Part shown: piece after piece, positions 22,781 through 34,841 of the stretch
How positions within the stretch are numbered: position 1 is the stretch's first letter
How the letters are laid out: each line of letters opens with the position of its first letter
Assembly: GCA_028023455.1 (NCBI GenBank)
Contig: JAQFVV010000141.1
Span: forward strand, 2,339,843 to 2,403,842
DNA: 64,000 bases
Direction: 5' to 3'
Source of the DNA: Epiperipatus broadwayi
Taxonomy: Eukaryota; Onychophora; Udeonychophora; Euonychophora; Peripatidae
Translations under genes and position numbers: made by a program
The notes under the pieces: generated by a model
Seen by the model: only the letters and a program-made list of their open reading frames with translations
Told to the model about the DNA's origin: nothing
Databases searched by the model: none

Positions 22781-24520
22781 CTGTCCTTTTGAAACACATC
22801 TTTTTAAGATAGTCTTTTACAAATTTTATAAATCTGAGGAAATTAAATGTTCTCAAGGTTCTATAAAAGACATTTCTAAGATATAAATATTTTTAAAGAT
22901 TGAAAATTTATACTGGCGATGGATTACTGTGTCACTTTGAATGAGGCAGATATTTTCCTATTGGTTCATTCATTGTCAGGATCGACCTTGGACTTTACTG
23001 GAATCAGGATAGACTGGCTTCAAAGTTGGTTTTCCATTTTTATTCTGGCACATGCATGGCATCAATTGGATATTTTTCTCTTCTTTAGATGCATTTTTCT
23101 GGAGATTTTTCAGACAAAGGGAAAGGTAAACTTTGCCCTACTCACAGATCATAGCAAGGATCTATTCTCCACTTAAATATAGTCAATTGGTCCTTTAGAG
23201 AGAGTCACTTTGACTCTTAAAAACTCTTTGTCTTGAAAAAAAATTTTTTTCACTGCCAATAACTTTATTTTTATTCCTTCACTCTTGGCTTTAACCTTTT
23301 AACCACTAATTATATTATTGGTTGTATGAGGGAAAAATCAAATCTTTTAATTGGCCAACTCACAAACTGAAGACAAAGCCTATTGTTAAAACATATTCGC
23401 CTATAATATTAAATTCAACTCAGATATGTTTATAAAAAGTATATTACCAATTTTTCAGGTTATGAAGAGAACGAAAGTTCTTTCAAAAATAAATTGCTAT
23501 TTATTTATTCTAAAATATTCAATTTCGGCAACATAAAAGCTATAATATAATTAAAAAGGTCAACTTTTACATTATAGAAAAGTAAATATTTCTTTTAAAT
23601 ATTTCTTTAATATTTTTACTAAAATCTTCAATATTTTACGAAAATAATTTTGTTTTTTTATTATTCTCTCTGAAAATAATTTGTAATTTCCATAAATATA
23701 ATTTTATAATAATTTATATCATGTTCAAAATGAAAATCTCAGCGTTTTTCTTTATTTTCTTTGATCAGGCGGTTTCTTTGTTCTTTCCAGCCAATCAGAA
23801 TGTCTTTTTCAGCTGAGAGCATACTAAGAACCTATCACAAGTAATGTTCTTTCTTTGTTTAGGTTTAAATGCGTTTTTTTTTTATTTTTTACTTGTAAAA
23901 TAAATCGGAAGATGGCATCATCTTACGAAACTTTTAAAAACCTATTCAAAACCTATCAAACAAATTTTTTAGCATAAGAACTGGCAGAGTTAGAGTGATG
24001 TCAGATGTCTATTAGGAGCCTCGTAAGAAAGTCTTTTGGTTAATGGTCTTGATTCTTTTTCTTTTCTGACTCCCTTTTCGAAAATTTAGACCAGTATTTA
24101 TAAAAACTTTTGCTAAGCAACTCTTTGTTTTCTATAGTTTTTAACACCTATTCTATAACTGCCTTGGTTAGAAATGAAAACAGACCGCTGAATTGATCTT
24201 TGATTTAAATCAGTTTAAAGATGAGAAAATAATTTACCACTTCCATGCAACTAGTTGGGTTGATCTTTGATCTCAAATAGTTGACACAATCTTATTAAGA
24301 TTATACCAAGGTATGAAAATATTAATTGCCTTTTAATGGCCTTAAAGAGAGAAAATAAATTAACACTTCAATGCAACATCTTTAGGAATGTTCAAGAAAA
24401 AACAGAACCATCAAAATGTTATTCGCAAGGAAATAATCACCTTTTAGGACAAATATATAAGACAAAGGAAATATATTTTTCTTTTTAAATATAAATAAAA
24501 AATGCATTTCAATGAAACAA

Positions 24521-24522
<2 letters not shown>
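22210..24522. other. No gene seen
   Basis: AT-rich DNA with an AT tract at 22749-22779. The 85-codon open frame at 22919-23176 has no homology I recognise and no signs of splicing, so it is not called as a gene. Confidence 0.5.

Positions 24523-24581
<59 letters not shown>
24523..24581. repeat. (AT)n microsatellite, about 59 bp
   Basis: Pure AT dinucleotide run. Confidence 0.95.
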
Positions 24582-24584
<3 letters not shown>

Positions 24585-24779
24585 CCCTCTCATTCACCAG
24601 GACACACACATGCATCTATATATTATCCCCTTTAACAAACAAATAAAAAATGAAAAATTAGATATTTGAGCTTTAAATAGCCCGGAAAAAAATATATAGA
24701 TGTATACTATTTCTAACAACTAACATGAAGCTCTGAGTGTGCATACAAACTGATCACTTCAATATATATATATATATAT

Positions 24780-26489
24780 TGTAACGGCAACCCGATGACC
24801 GAAAGCTTAAACTTCCCTTTTATATAGATATAATAGGGAATTCTTATAATTCAAGATCGCCCACTTTCTGCTACCGCAAACAGAGAGAAAATATGGACAT
24901 AAATGAGTCTATATCCGCACTTGACCGAACCTGTATGCTATACAGGTATAGTCCCAGGTTATATTTCCTGGTCAACCTTCTCCCGACTGCTGTAAGATTT
25001 AACAGAGTTACAGCGCTTGGATAATTATAAATTTAATGGGATCAAAGATTGCACCACTAGCTTCACGTGTTAATTAAGTACTCAAATGCATAATAATTAT
25101 TTCCCAATCCTAAGACTATACTACTTTTGGAAGTGGCGAAGAAATGGACGAAACGGATTTTACATAAATAAAAGATTTTTAATACAATAAATTACAATAA
25201 AAGAAACACTCTAAATTATTAACACTCAATATAAAAAAACAGATTATGCTATAACACTATACAAAATAACTAAAAATACAATTGATGATTCTATAAATGA
25301 TTGCAATCTGTGGAAATAAACTATCCCTTTATAGTCATTTCAAATATTCAAAGTCTAATTAATGTCTATCTCATTATATGTGGGATTGGCAATTGCATTA
25401 AACTTAAAGATATGTGCACATAATTATATAAAATGTCTTATTCATAATTACCTAGGTGATAAAGTCTTCGAATAAACTTGGCATCTTGCTCACCATCCCG
25501 TGGAATTTTTTCCACTTCTTTAGTAGGGAATGGTCACTCTTCGGTTAGATTTGTTTGTTGGGACTCCTCTGTATTGTGGGCATCAAGGCAAGGCAAAACG
25601 AACCCTTCGGCAGGCGCTATGTCAGCAGTTGTTACATTGAGATGCAAACCATTATAGCACGGAAGTCTGGATCGACCGGTGATCACAACTGGCCTTTAGC
25701 CACACATCCTTGAAGCTTCCCTTAGGTTAGAGTTTGTTTTCATGTTCTCAAATTTAATTTTCATGTCTGCTTTCTATTATATCTCTCTGCTTCTTATCAG
25801 AGCAGTGTCTTCACCGAAGTCTCGACCAATACTGTTTTCCAATTAATTAATTAATGTTCTTTATTTTTCAAATTCCTTCCTTATCTTGATCTCTTGTGGG
25901 GTTTTGTCATTTCACACCTTTTTACTTTAAAAATGCTTTCAACAACTTATACAATTTTTTTTATAATTTGATATAATTTTATAATATAATATTTTACATT
26001 TATTTCTCAATCATTTTCTTTAAATAAATTATTTCATTTTGACATGAAATAAACCTTACTCTCTTTATTCATACATTCACGTATACATTTCATTTTCATC
26101 AAAATGTGTAATTTTAAGACCAGATCTTTATCTTTTTGTTGCATTCTAAATTTTACTTATATTTTATTTACACTCCCCAACTATCGCTTTTTTTTACATC
26201 ATGAAGTTTCTATTTTATTTATATTTCATTTCTCATTTTTGTAATCTGACATTAACACATTATATCGATATTTCTAACTTTAATATTTCTATTTTTTTTT
26301 TTAAATCTGAACCTTGGAGGGTAAAAGATAATAATCGTTTTCGATTCTAATTCCCTCTCTTTTTTACGTAAACATTTCTTTGTTTTGTAAATTTTGTTAA
26401 CTTACTTTTTTATAACCCAAGCACAATATTTAACATTCTTTAAATGTTAAATATCTATATGTGTGACCGCAGTATGTGTGATCATCACA
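24780..26489. mobile_element. Candidate TG...CA element between AT tracts
   Basis: Directly after the AT tract 24761-24779 the sequence begins TGTAACGGCAACCCG. It ends ATCATCACA against the AT tract at 26490. The first 450 bases are less AT-rich than the rest. The ends share only TGT(A/G)A with each other, so they may not belong to one element. No coding sequence is found. Confidence 0.3.
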
Positions 26490-26515
26490 ATATATATATA
26501 TATGTATATATATAC

Positions 26516-26640
26516 CTTTCATCAGCCAGTAGATGATTTGTGTGATCAAGTTGAAATATCCGGTATATCAGTATTTAATTTTTTTAGCAATATTTAAATA
26601 TTTTAACACAGATGAATCCCCAAAATATGTCTCATATTTT
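26516..26640 (+). mobile_element. PLE2-family 3' terminal fragment
   Basis: Shows the PLE2 terminal order in diverged form: GTAGATGATTTG, stem partner CAAGTT, GAAAT, then AACACAGATGAATCCCC and AAAATATGT. It is flanked on both sides by AT tracts (26490-26513 and 26642-26657), so only the terminal ~120 bases were inserted or retained. Confidence 0.7.
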
Positions 26641-26658
26641 GATATATATATATATATC

Positions 26659-28004
26659 TGTCCGTTTTGAATATTGAAAATCAAAGTGTTTTTTTTTTTA
26701 AGAAAACAAGCCTGAAGTTAATCAGTCAATAAAATATTTTAAAGATTTGTAATATTGTTTAAAATCAACTTTTTTTAAAAAATAGCATTAATCAATTTAT
26801 TTTATATATGTGTGATTTGATTTTAGATTTGCTAAGACATTTTAACATTTGTATATAACATGTATTATTTATGCAATTGTGTGTGTACTCAATCAAATCA
26901 ATATATAGACTATTTATTTTATAGGGGTTTTCTTTCACTTCACCAGAGTTATCTAGATATATATCTGGTCGATATTACTATTGTATTTGTTGCTAGATTA
27001 TCAATTGACTTCATTGCAGTTTCTTTCCTCTGGCAGGGCCTGGCTATGTCAGTATACATGTTTTGCTTCATATTATTGTGATATATTTGTAAAGTGTTCA
27101 GAACCTTTGACTATGACATTTTGGTCAAACTCATATTCTTTTAATGCAGAGCCACAAATTGTTAAATCAACGACTCGCATGTTTTTTTTCTTTTTTGTCT
27201 GTCAAATGTTTAAATAGCTTACCATATCTTTCTTATATTGTATAACTATTCTTATTTTATCTATAATTATTAAATGATTTAGATATTGGCACACACGTCT
27301 ACTTTTATTGTTGATGCATATGTGTATAAGTCTCCAAAGAGATAAATTGATTTTTTTTTCTTATTAAAAATCATTCACATATAAATTATACATCCTAGTT
27401 TACAAAAACTGCTGTTATATGTTTATTTTAGTCTTATTGAAGTAATTAAATTGGGGAATCAATTTAACAGTCAAAGCTTTCAGTTATAAGGTTCTCTATT
27501 TTAAAATTCATAGATATAAAAGTAAATGATTTTATGATTTCTTTATTTTCTTTTATTTGTGATTAACATTATGATTATTATTATTTTTAAATTTGGCTAA
27601 CGTTTGTTTAATGAGTTTTTTATCGAATGTTCGATATTTATGAGTCTCATAATCTAATCTGAGATACTGTCAGGATGTGGTAATTTATTTTATATCAGGT
27701 TAGCTCATCATTATTAGTGAATATTCCATCATTCCAAACATATTTTCTAGTCTCATTAAGTGGCCTAGTAGTGTCTTCAAGAGACCATGTCGGTGCCCAA
27801 GTGCTCACAAATTATTTATATGTGAAGAATATAGCAATGATTATTTTAATGAAGAATTAATAGTCTATACTTCTTATACATGAAATCTATCAGAGTACTT
27901 ATATGCATTAATAAAGAAGTTTATTAGTTCTGTAAAGATGATATATCTGCGCCATTTTGAGAACTTATAATTTTCTCATAAAATGCTGATATAAATTTAA
28001 ATTA

Positions 28005-28006
<2 letters not shown>
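26659..28006. other. No gene seen
   Basis: AT-rich. Overlapping short open frames at 26860-27217 carry no recognisable domain. No repeat boundary is recognised. Confidence 0.5.

Positions 28007-28044
<38 letters not shown>
28007..28044. repeat. (AT)n tract before TGTAACCC
   Basis: Pure AT run bordering the 28045-31490 element. Confidence 0.95.
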
Positions 28045-28047
<3 letters not shown>

Positions 28048-31000
28048 AACCCTCTAAAGTGTGATCAACTGCATAATATCACCAAAACATCAGTGCACTG
28101 AGAATCGTAGCCTCAATCACTGATCCATTCCCGCTACACATTGTCAGCTATTAAGAGCTGTATCCAAAAGCATATTATGCTATCTATTTTATGCACCAAA
28201 GACCACAACCAACATCTGGAGCAACTTACCACAGACCAAACTAATGATCTAACATAAACTTTTTATGATTTAATTTGATCGCAGCCAGGGTGTACCGCGA
28301 AGACCTATCATAGTAGTATGATAAAATACAGTAAACAAATTATAAGTGCAATGTTATTATGTTACAAACCTTAATTTGCGATTTTTATTGTATGAGACCC
28401 GATGGCCGACCATGTACAAGATGGCATAATTTGTGGAAATACATAATATTATGAAATTTTAAACCATCTATATGATTTTAATACAAATGCTAGTCCAGGT
28501 AAAGCTTTGCAATAAATAAACATAAATACTTGGGTTCTTTTTTTATAGTTTACTATATTACTGAGACTCTTATTATACTGACAAATGACAATTTAAAAAC
28601 GTTAAGTAAATATATTCAATCATGTCATTATTTGGTAAATCTGTTTACAGGTTTAATAATCGATTTATATTGTATACTAGAATCAACTACGCAAAGCTAA
28701 AATGATGGAAAAGGTAAATGGGATTTTATTGTACCTTATACATCATAAACTACCAAAGACTAAAAGCATCCAAATGTTTTTTCAAAATATCACTAAACTC
28801 TTATATCATGTTGACGATAATATGTACTTCAATGTATGCTCTATCTAAGGTTTATGATTTCTGATTTTAAGAATGACACATAGCAACGGCACAGTAAGTT
28901 TAATTATAAATCAACGTTTATTTACAAATTTATGAATAATAAGTAATTAATTCTAATGTTATAATTAAAAAAACATAAATAAACAAATAAAATAAATAAA
29001 TTATAATTCCATCGACTTTCTTCAATAACATATCATAGGTACGGTTTTAAAAACCTAATCATACCTTATTTCAATTTGATGTAATGAATCTTGAGCAAAT
29101 TGTACTAAATTCAACATCAACTCATGAAGTATTTAACGTCATTTCCAAATTCAATAAATCCCTACCGTAAACTTATAATAATATAATAAATAATATTATG
29201 TCTGTAGGATTTAGCTATAATGCAATCATTAAATAAAGTGAAAATTTAAACTTACACTCCGGTAAATAATAATCAACCAACAATTAATTATTATGAAGTA
29301 ACTTGAATAGAATGTCCTGCTACAATTTGACGATCTAACTTATGAATTATGCTTACAAATGGAAGAAGATGATTTAGCAGATTAACTAAAATACTTTGCC
29401 CAACTTATATCTATGAAGTAAAACCTATTCCTGTGGATGCATTCATCTACACATAGGAATTAAATAATACTAAACGCTTTGTGGATTTATACACCACCAT
29501 AAAGTAATACGTATAATTACACAATTCCGCGGATTAACCACCAGCGCTGGAATGAGTGTAAAATACAAAAATGGCAATTAAATAATCTGCGGATTAACCA
29601 CCGGCACAGATTAATGCCTTTCAACATTATAAAACAACATTACTATTTACCTCATATTAAAGTGCAAAATCATCCTCCTCAGTTATTCTGATCATTCAGA
29701 AAACACTAACACTTTAGCAAATGTGGGTTCTTGCATAATAAAATGTTACGCTAATCAGGACAACTAATGTACTAACTTATCTTGCTTAAAATAAAACATG
29801 TGTAATACAATATAAGTAATATTAGTATAGGAATATAAATCTGGAAAGACTCACAAAATACCTCACAAAGATTGATACATCTCATGAATTCATTTAGTAC
29901 TTTTCAAGCCTTTTCGCAAGCGCTATTCTCTTGAATAAATATTTTATTCAACCCCTATTAATTTAAACTTAATAAAATATAAATTATGAACTTCACATGC
30001 AAGTTCATATAACGATAAAATTAAAGTAATGAATTATTCGTCAAATACATAAAATCTAATGGGTGTGTGTGTGATATAAATTAAATGTATAGCATTTTAT
30101 AGTTCAATACATGAATTTTAGCAGGTGTGTGTGTCACAAATTAGATTGTATAGCATTTTATAACGACAAATATGATCCGTGAAATCCATGTACGATGTGT
30201 CGAATAATAAATGTGCGAAGTAATAGCTAGAATTATAGTTGAATTCCATACATGTAATGTTATCCATTTGTATTAGTTATTATCATCAATATTAGATTAA
30301 CGATTTTATGTGGCTCCATGAACAAGAAACAATTTCAAAAACATGACACGCAGAACTTAAATGAAAATGTTTTTCATAAGTTATTAATTTCTACATTTCT
30401 CTATTAAAATGTTCCAAGTTTATCACATCCATGCTAATATTTATTTATCCACGCTTAAATCTAGGAATACTAATCACAGCAATTAATTTAATCATTCCAA
30501 ACTGATGATAAAATTAGAAAATAGCTTTGATTAATTATTTGAAGACTGTTTATTATCCAAATGGCAAACAAATTAACTAGCAAATATATTCCTGGCATTA
30601 TAAAGTTAAATACCAATCAATACTATATTTTTATTAGAATTAGAAATGGAAATATTACTATGTTGATAACTTTAACATTTTACTTTAATTTAAACTTCTT
30701 CTTTTTTAAAAAGCAAATTTTCATATTTATAAAATTTCTGTAATTAAAATACTTATTTAATTTTTCCAAATTGTAGAACAATAAACATTTTAAAACATAC
30801 CAAACTCTTGCAATTAATTCTTTTAAACTGGGAAGCTCCGACATTTTAAATGTAATATTAGGAAATTATTACCGGTGATTTGATCCACTTGGCCAGCCGA
30901 CTTGAACAGACTTTTAAATTTAGCAATTCATCTTATAATTAAATACCACAATGTTATGTTTACGTTTATAGAAAATTTGTGGTAATCCGTTTACTTATTA

Positions 31001-31490
31001 ACTATTTTAAAATAAGCTTATCAAATTTACACCATTTGCCTTTTTACCAGTCTCTTTTCTTTCTCCCTCCAAAAGCAAACTAACAGACGATCTTCTCTTA
31101 AATTCGCGCTCTTTTCTTTTTTTTTTACATTGAGACGCATACGTAATTACTGTATTTATTTTTAATAATTTATTTTAATTGAACAAATGGTTTTTTGTTA
31201 ATTCAATAGAAATAATTTTTTTTAAAGATCATTTTAAACAAATAAAAATAAAATATTATATTTAAATACTATTTTACCAAATTTAATGTATTGTCAAAAT
31301 TTTTGAAAAGTTAAACATTATGATATGAATTAGTATATGGAACGAAGCAAATCTAAATTTATTAAAATAATATAAGAGAGTAGTCTGTTCAAAGTGCAAA
31401 TCAAGCCAATCAAATCAGCAAAGAAGATAGAGAAATTTTTTAATAATAGTTAGATCAATTAATATATTTAAGCTAAAATGTATGGTTACG
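28045..31490 (-). mobile_element. 3.4 kb TGTAACC...GGTTACR element, probable solo LTR
   Basis: Both ends lie against AT tracts and are inverted repeats of each other: TGTAACCC at 28045 and GGTTACG at 31484-31490 (one terminal base differs). A minus-strand AATAAA (TTTATT around 28914) lies about 0.85 kb from the 28045 end, so the element is probably oriented on the minus strand, as in E1-E3. No gag or pol coding is present. Tandem-like lines near 30055-30170 repeat a GTGTGTGTG...ATAGCATTTTATA motif twice. Solo-LTR status is inference. Confidence 0.5.
30561..30743 (+). other. Short open frame, probably not a gene
   Basis: A 60-residue Phe/Ile-rich frame inside the LTR-like element, without a recognisable domain. 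Its composition is what AT-rich DNA gives by chance. Confidence 0.15.
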
Positions 31491-31515
31491 ATATATATAT
31501 ATATATATATATATA
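31491..31515. repeat. (AT)n tract
   Basis: Pure AT run on the right side of the 28045-31490 element. Confidence 0.9.
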
Positions 31516-32187
31516 AGCTGAAAGTTAATCATGCTATGGATAAGAAAATATCTTGTCCATATTTCTAAAAAAAAACATAGCTATATTTTCTGATTAACTG
31601 GCCTACTAATTACCATGACAGGAATTGCCAACAAACATAGTTTTAATTCATAAGAGGGCACCATAGTCAATAGACTCCTAACTTGTTTGTATCCCATAAT
31701 TTTATTTTTTTAGAGATCATTATTGCCAGGGCTTAATTTAATCATCAAATATTGGCAAAGGTAAATTATACACTCAAATCCTAATAAACTAACATTAATA
31801 ACACACAATAAAAAGTTGATATTAGAAATAAATATTTTATTCTAACAAATCAAAATATTTAAAGATAAATTACTAATAAGTTGGAAAGTCTACATGCGTG
31901 TTAATCCAGACATCAATCAATTAATTAAAACAGTTTAAATTATACTTAGATTTCTTAGGTAAACAAAAGGCTTTTGAATAATAAAAGTTAATAACTATAT
32001 CAGGATTATATTATAAGCTTATTGGAGAATGATTGCAAACACTTAATTTAGTCACAATCAGGAATAATTAATCTTAGATTATTGGTAAGTTTAGTGAGTT
32101 TATGATCAATATATATTACAATGCATAGTTTTTCATGACGTACAATGAGCTCATGGCCATTGTTTTTAACTTGTTCTTGGTCAATTC
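31516..32187. other. No gene seen
   Basis: AT-rich DNA without recognisable coding or repeat structure. Confidence 0.5.
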
Positions 32188-32300
32188 TAAAGGCTATTCA
32201 CAAAAGATTTTCTGGGGTCATTGTCTTTATGATGAATGACGTCAAAAGCTTTAGTCCATTCCAGCATGAGCCACAAAAAACAGACATGAACCTGATGACA
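32188..32300 (-). pseudogene. Non-LTR retrotransposon RT remnant (motif A)
   Basis: On the minus strand one frame reads EWTKAFDVIHHK and runs on to a stop at 32188. This resembles the catalytic motif A block of non-LTR retrotransposon RTs (D-x-x-KAFD-x-V/I-x-H). The remaining domain is not recognisable, so this is a short fossil if real. The first aspartate of the motif is replaced by glutamate. Confidence 0.4.
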
Positions 32301-32727
32301 CTGGTATTTTTTATTTTATACTAGAGTTTCAGTTTTTTTCTGTCCTTTTATCAACATACAAGGTAATAATCTTGTACATTCTTTCGTAAATTTAAGTTAC
32401 AAAATCTTTTTTTAAACATAATTCTGCCATTTTTAATTAGCTTCCAAAAAGATTTTACTGATTATAATCTGCATGTGGAAATCTCTTTCCGGAAGTTTAT
32501 CTGGATTAGTAATCTGTGTGTCTTTTATTCTTTCCAATTTTAACTTTTATTTTTAATTACATAAAAAAATATGAACACAAAATTTAATCTTCATTGTACA
32601 TTTAAAAAAAAATACACAAAAATTAAAAACCAAAATTAATTGCATCCTTTAATATGGTGGCTAAATTTACATATTCTTTTAACTTTTACCAAATGCCAAT
32701 ATTTTTACCATATATAAATAAATGGTG

Positions 32728-32728
<1 letters not shown>

Positions 32729-32806
<78 letters not shown>
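32729..32806. repeat. Two (TA)n tracts separated by ACCATT
   Basis: TA runs at 32729-32768 and 32775-32806. AAATGG at 32720-32725 recurs in inverted form (CCATTT) between the runs. Confidence 0.9.
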
Positions 32807-32810
<4 letters not shown>

Positions 32811-32950
32811 AACAAAACAAGTTTTATATACATAAAAACCTGCTATCGCTTGTATTAAGGATCAATAGATGGAGGTTTACCAAGACCTCCAAACAAGCGT
32901 ATTTGTTTACATAAATGTCAGAGTCAATATTCACTGTCTCTTTCATTTTG

Positions 32951-33010
32951 CTCCACCCTCAGATCAGCTGATTTCAAGCTGATTTGCTCTCATCAGTGAA
33001 GGGATAGGAG
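32951..33010 (-). ncRNA. Type I hammerhead ribozyme, unit 1, apparently intact
   Basis: Read on the minus strand: stem I strand CTCC-TAT-CCCTTCA; core CTGATGA; stem II GAGC/GCTT closing AAATCA; core GAA; stem III ATC-AGCT-GAT with the A15.1-U16.1 pair; C17; then stem I partner TGAGGG-T-GGAG. All core positions are canonical, the cleavage triplet is AUC, and stem I has six inner pairs (one G-U), an internal loop and four outer pairs. Predicted cleavage falls between 32962 and 32961. The very short stem III suggests that efficient cleavage needs dimers or tandem units, as known for such ribozymes. Activity is untested. Confidence 0.85.
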
Positions 33011-33359
33011 TTAGAAACTAAACTTAAATATTAACTCCAAGTGTTTATGCAAAACGTTTCTATCAGTTTGCAAGCATGAAGTTTTTAGACACCTAAACGT
33101 TTTCAAACTCAGCCTATCAAACTAGATAGCTATGTGGGTCTGATAACAGTTCAGTTTCTCCACATAAAGCTTCTGCAACATATATATCATTGCAAGAAAA
33201 CTTTAAAGGTACATTTATGAAAAACAAAAGTTTTATATACATAAAAACCTGCTATTGCTTGTATTAATGATATATAGATGGAGCTTTACCAAGACCTCCA
33301 AACAAGTGTATTTGTTTACATATACATCAGAGTCAATATTCACTGTCTCTTTCATTTTG

Positions 33360-33419
33360 CTCCTCCCTTAGATCAGCTGATTTCAAGCTGATTTTCTCTC
33401 ATCAGTGAAGGGATAGGAG
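33360..33419 (-). ncRNA. Type I hammerhead ribozyme, unit 2, slightly degraded
   Basis: Same layout with the core CTGATGA, GAAA and AUC triplet intact, but stem II is GAGA against GCTT (top pair lost) and stem I has a C-A mismatch at the second pair (TAAGGG). It probably retains reduced activity. Confidence 0.75.
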
Positions 33420-33725
33420 TTAGAAACTAAACCTAAATATTAACTCCAAGCATTTATGCAAAACGTTTCTATCAGTTTGCAAGCATGAAGTTTTTAGACA
33501 CCTAAATGCCTTCAAACTCAGCCTATCAAACTAGATAGCTATGTGGGTCTGATAACAGTTCAGTTTCTCCACATAAAGCTTCTGCAATCTATATCATTGC
33601 AAGAAAACTTTAAGGGTACATTTATGAAAAACAAAACAAGTTTTATATACGTAAAAACCTGCTATTGCTTGTATTAATGATCAATAGATGGAGCTTTACC
33701 AAGACCTCCAAACAAGCTTATTTGT

Positions 33726-34467
33726 GTGTGTGTGCATGTTGTGCGTGTTTGGCCCACAAACAGATAAATAACTTTTCAAGGATTTAAAGTGGATATAACT
33801 TCAAATGGGATAATTATCATTTTAAAAGAGATAATACTTATTAATTAATGTTAACTACAGTGTTTAATCTTGTCAGAAATTATTAATTATCAGTTTGTCC
33901 AATAAATATTGGATACTCTAAAAACAAAACATTTTAGGAATCATTGTACTTTAAAATACTGGACTTTCTTTGTGGATTTGGGGAACTTAATAAAAAGGGT
34001 TTGTTATGAATGAATAACAATATAAATATTCTAAAAAAATAAACATTATTCCAATAGAGATTTATTTTATTATTAGAGTTTGTTTACCTATTATTAAGTT
34101 TGCTCCATTACAGATTTTGTTAAATTAATTTTACAGTGCAATTAATTGTAGCTAGGCAATTTATATTACAGTAAATTTGGTATTGTGCAACAAATATCAT
34201 TTTACATTTTAACTTTATAAGTTTATAAAGCATATAAAAGCAAGCAGTCCATATTATAAGTTTACTCTGTTATAGATTACAATATTCATCATGTTAGGAA
34301 TTTTGATATACAAATCCCATTTAAAACCATTACCATTGGAGAATCATATGTACCAACCCTTTCAATCAAAATATATCCAACACATAAATCAGACTCTATG
34401 TAGTGAGAGAAATGTCTTCACCAATGATTCTTTTTCATTCTACACTAAATCATTTCATTCATTGATT
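33726..34467. other. No gene seen
   Basis: A short TG run, then AT-rich DNA. Bases about 34222-34290 resemble about 39522-39590 (AACAGTCCATAT, GTTATAGATT, CATTCAT-type blocks), a possible dispersed repeat. Confidence 0.4.
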
Positions 34468-34733
34468 GACCTCCTTTTCTCTCTTCCTTATCTTCATAAA
34501 TTATAGCTCAACTATGTCCTATAATGTTCTATGACCATTATGCGCTTGAGGTTAAATTCATTCCTAGAGATATATTCCATCAAATGGTTGAAATGGCACG
34601 GGACCTCCTTTTTTCTCTCTTTCTTATCTTCACAAATTATAGCCCATCTATGTCCTATAATGTTTTATGACCATTATGTGCTTGAGGTTAAATTCATTCC
34701 TAGAGATACATTCCAACAAATGGTTGAAATGCC
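34468..34733. repeat. 134-bp tandem duplication
   Basis: GACCTCCTTTT...AAATGG at 34468 repeats from 34602 with a few substitutions (about nine tenths identical by eye). It lies just upstream of the recognisable non-LTR retrotransposon coding remains and may belong to it. Confidence 0.85.
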
Positions 34734-34841
34734 ACAGATGATCTGTATGCTGTTAAAGACTAATGCCATAATACAACTAATATCAGAAGCTTATATCATC
34801 TTCAACAGAACAAAACTGTTAACCCTTCCCAATGAAGATAT

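Larger units (their letters stand above)
32805..33725 (-). repeat. ~410-bp tandem repeat carrying hammerhead ribozymes
   Basis: Units start at 32805 (412 bp), 33217 (407 bp) and 33624 (partial, about 102 bp). Each opens with ATGAAAAACAAAA and GTTTTATATAC. Units 1 and 2 differ at scattered bases. Each full unit holds a hammerhead on the minus strand about 145 bases in. The array abuts a TA tract on the left and a TG run on the right (33725 onward). Tandem units of a few hundred bases with a short-stem-III type I hammerhead are the hallmark of animal retrozyme-like and satellite elements. There is no coding sequence. The element would be non-autonomous and copied through circular RNA if it is a true retrozyme (inference). 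Confidence 0.85.

Noticed and set aside
22919-23176. 85-codon open frame as a gene
   Set aside because: No recognisable domain, no flanking gene signals, and composition like other chance frames here.
32805-33725. CRISPR-like array
   Set aside because: The repeat units are ~410 bp and contiguous without spacers, in a eukaryotic genome. The structure is a tandem repeat.
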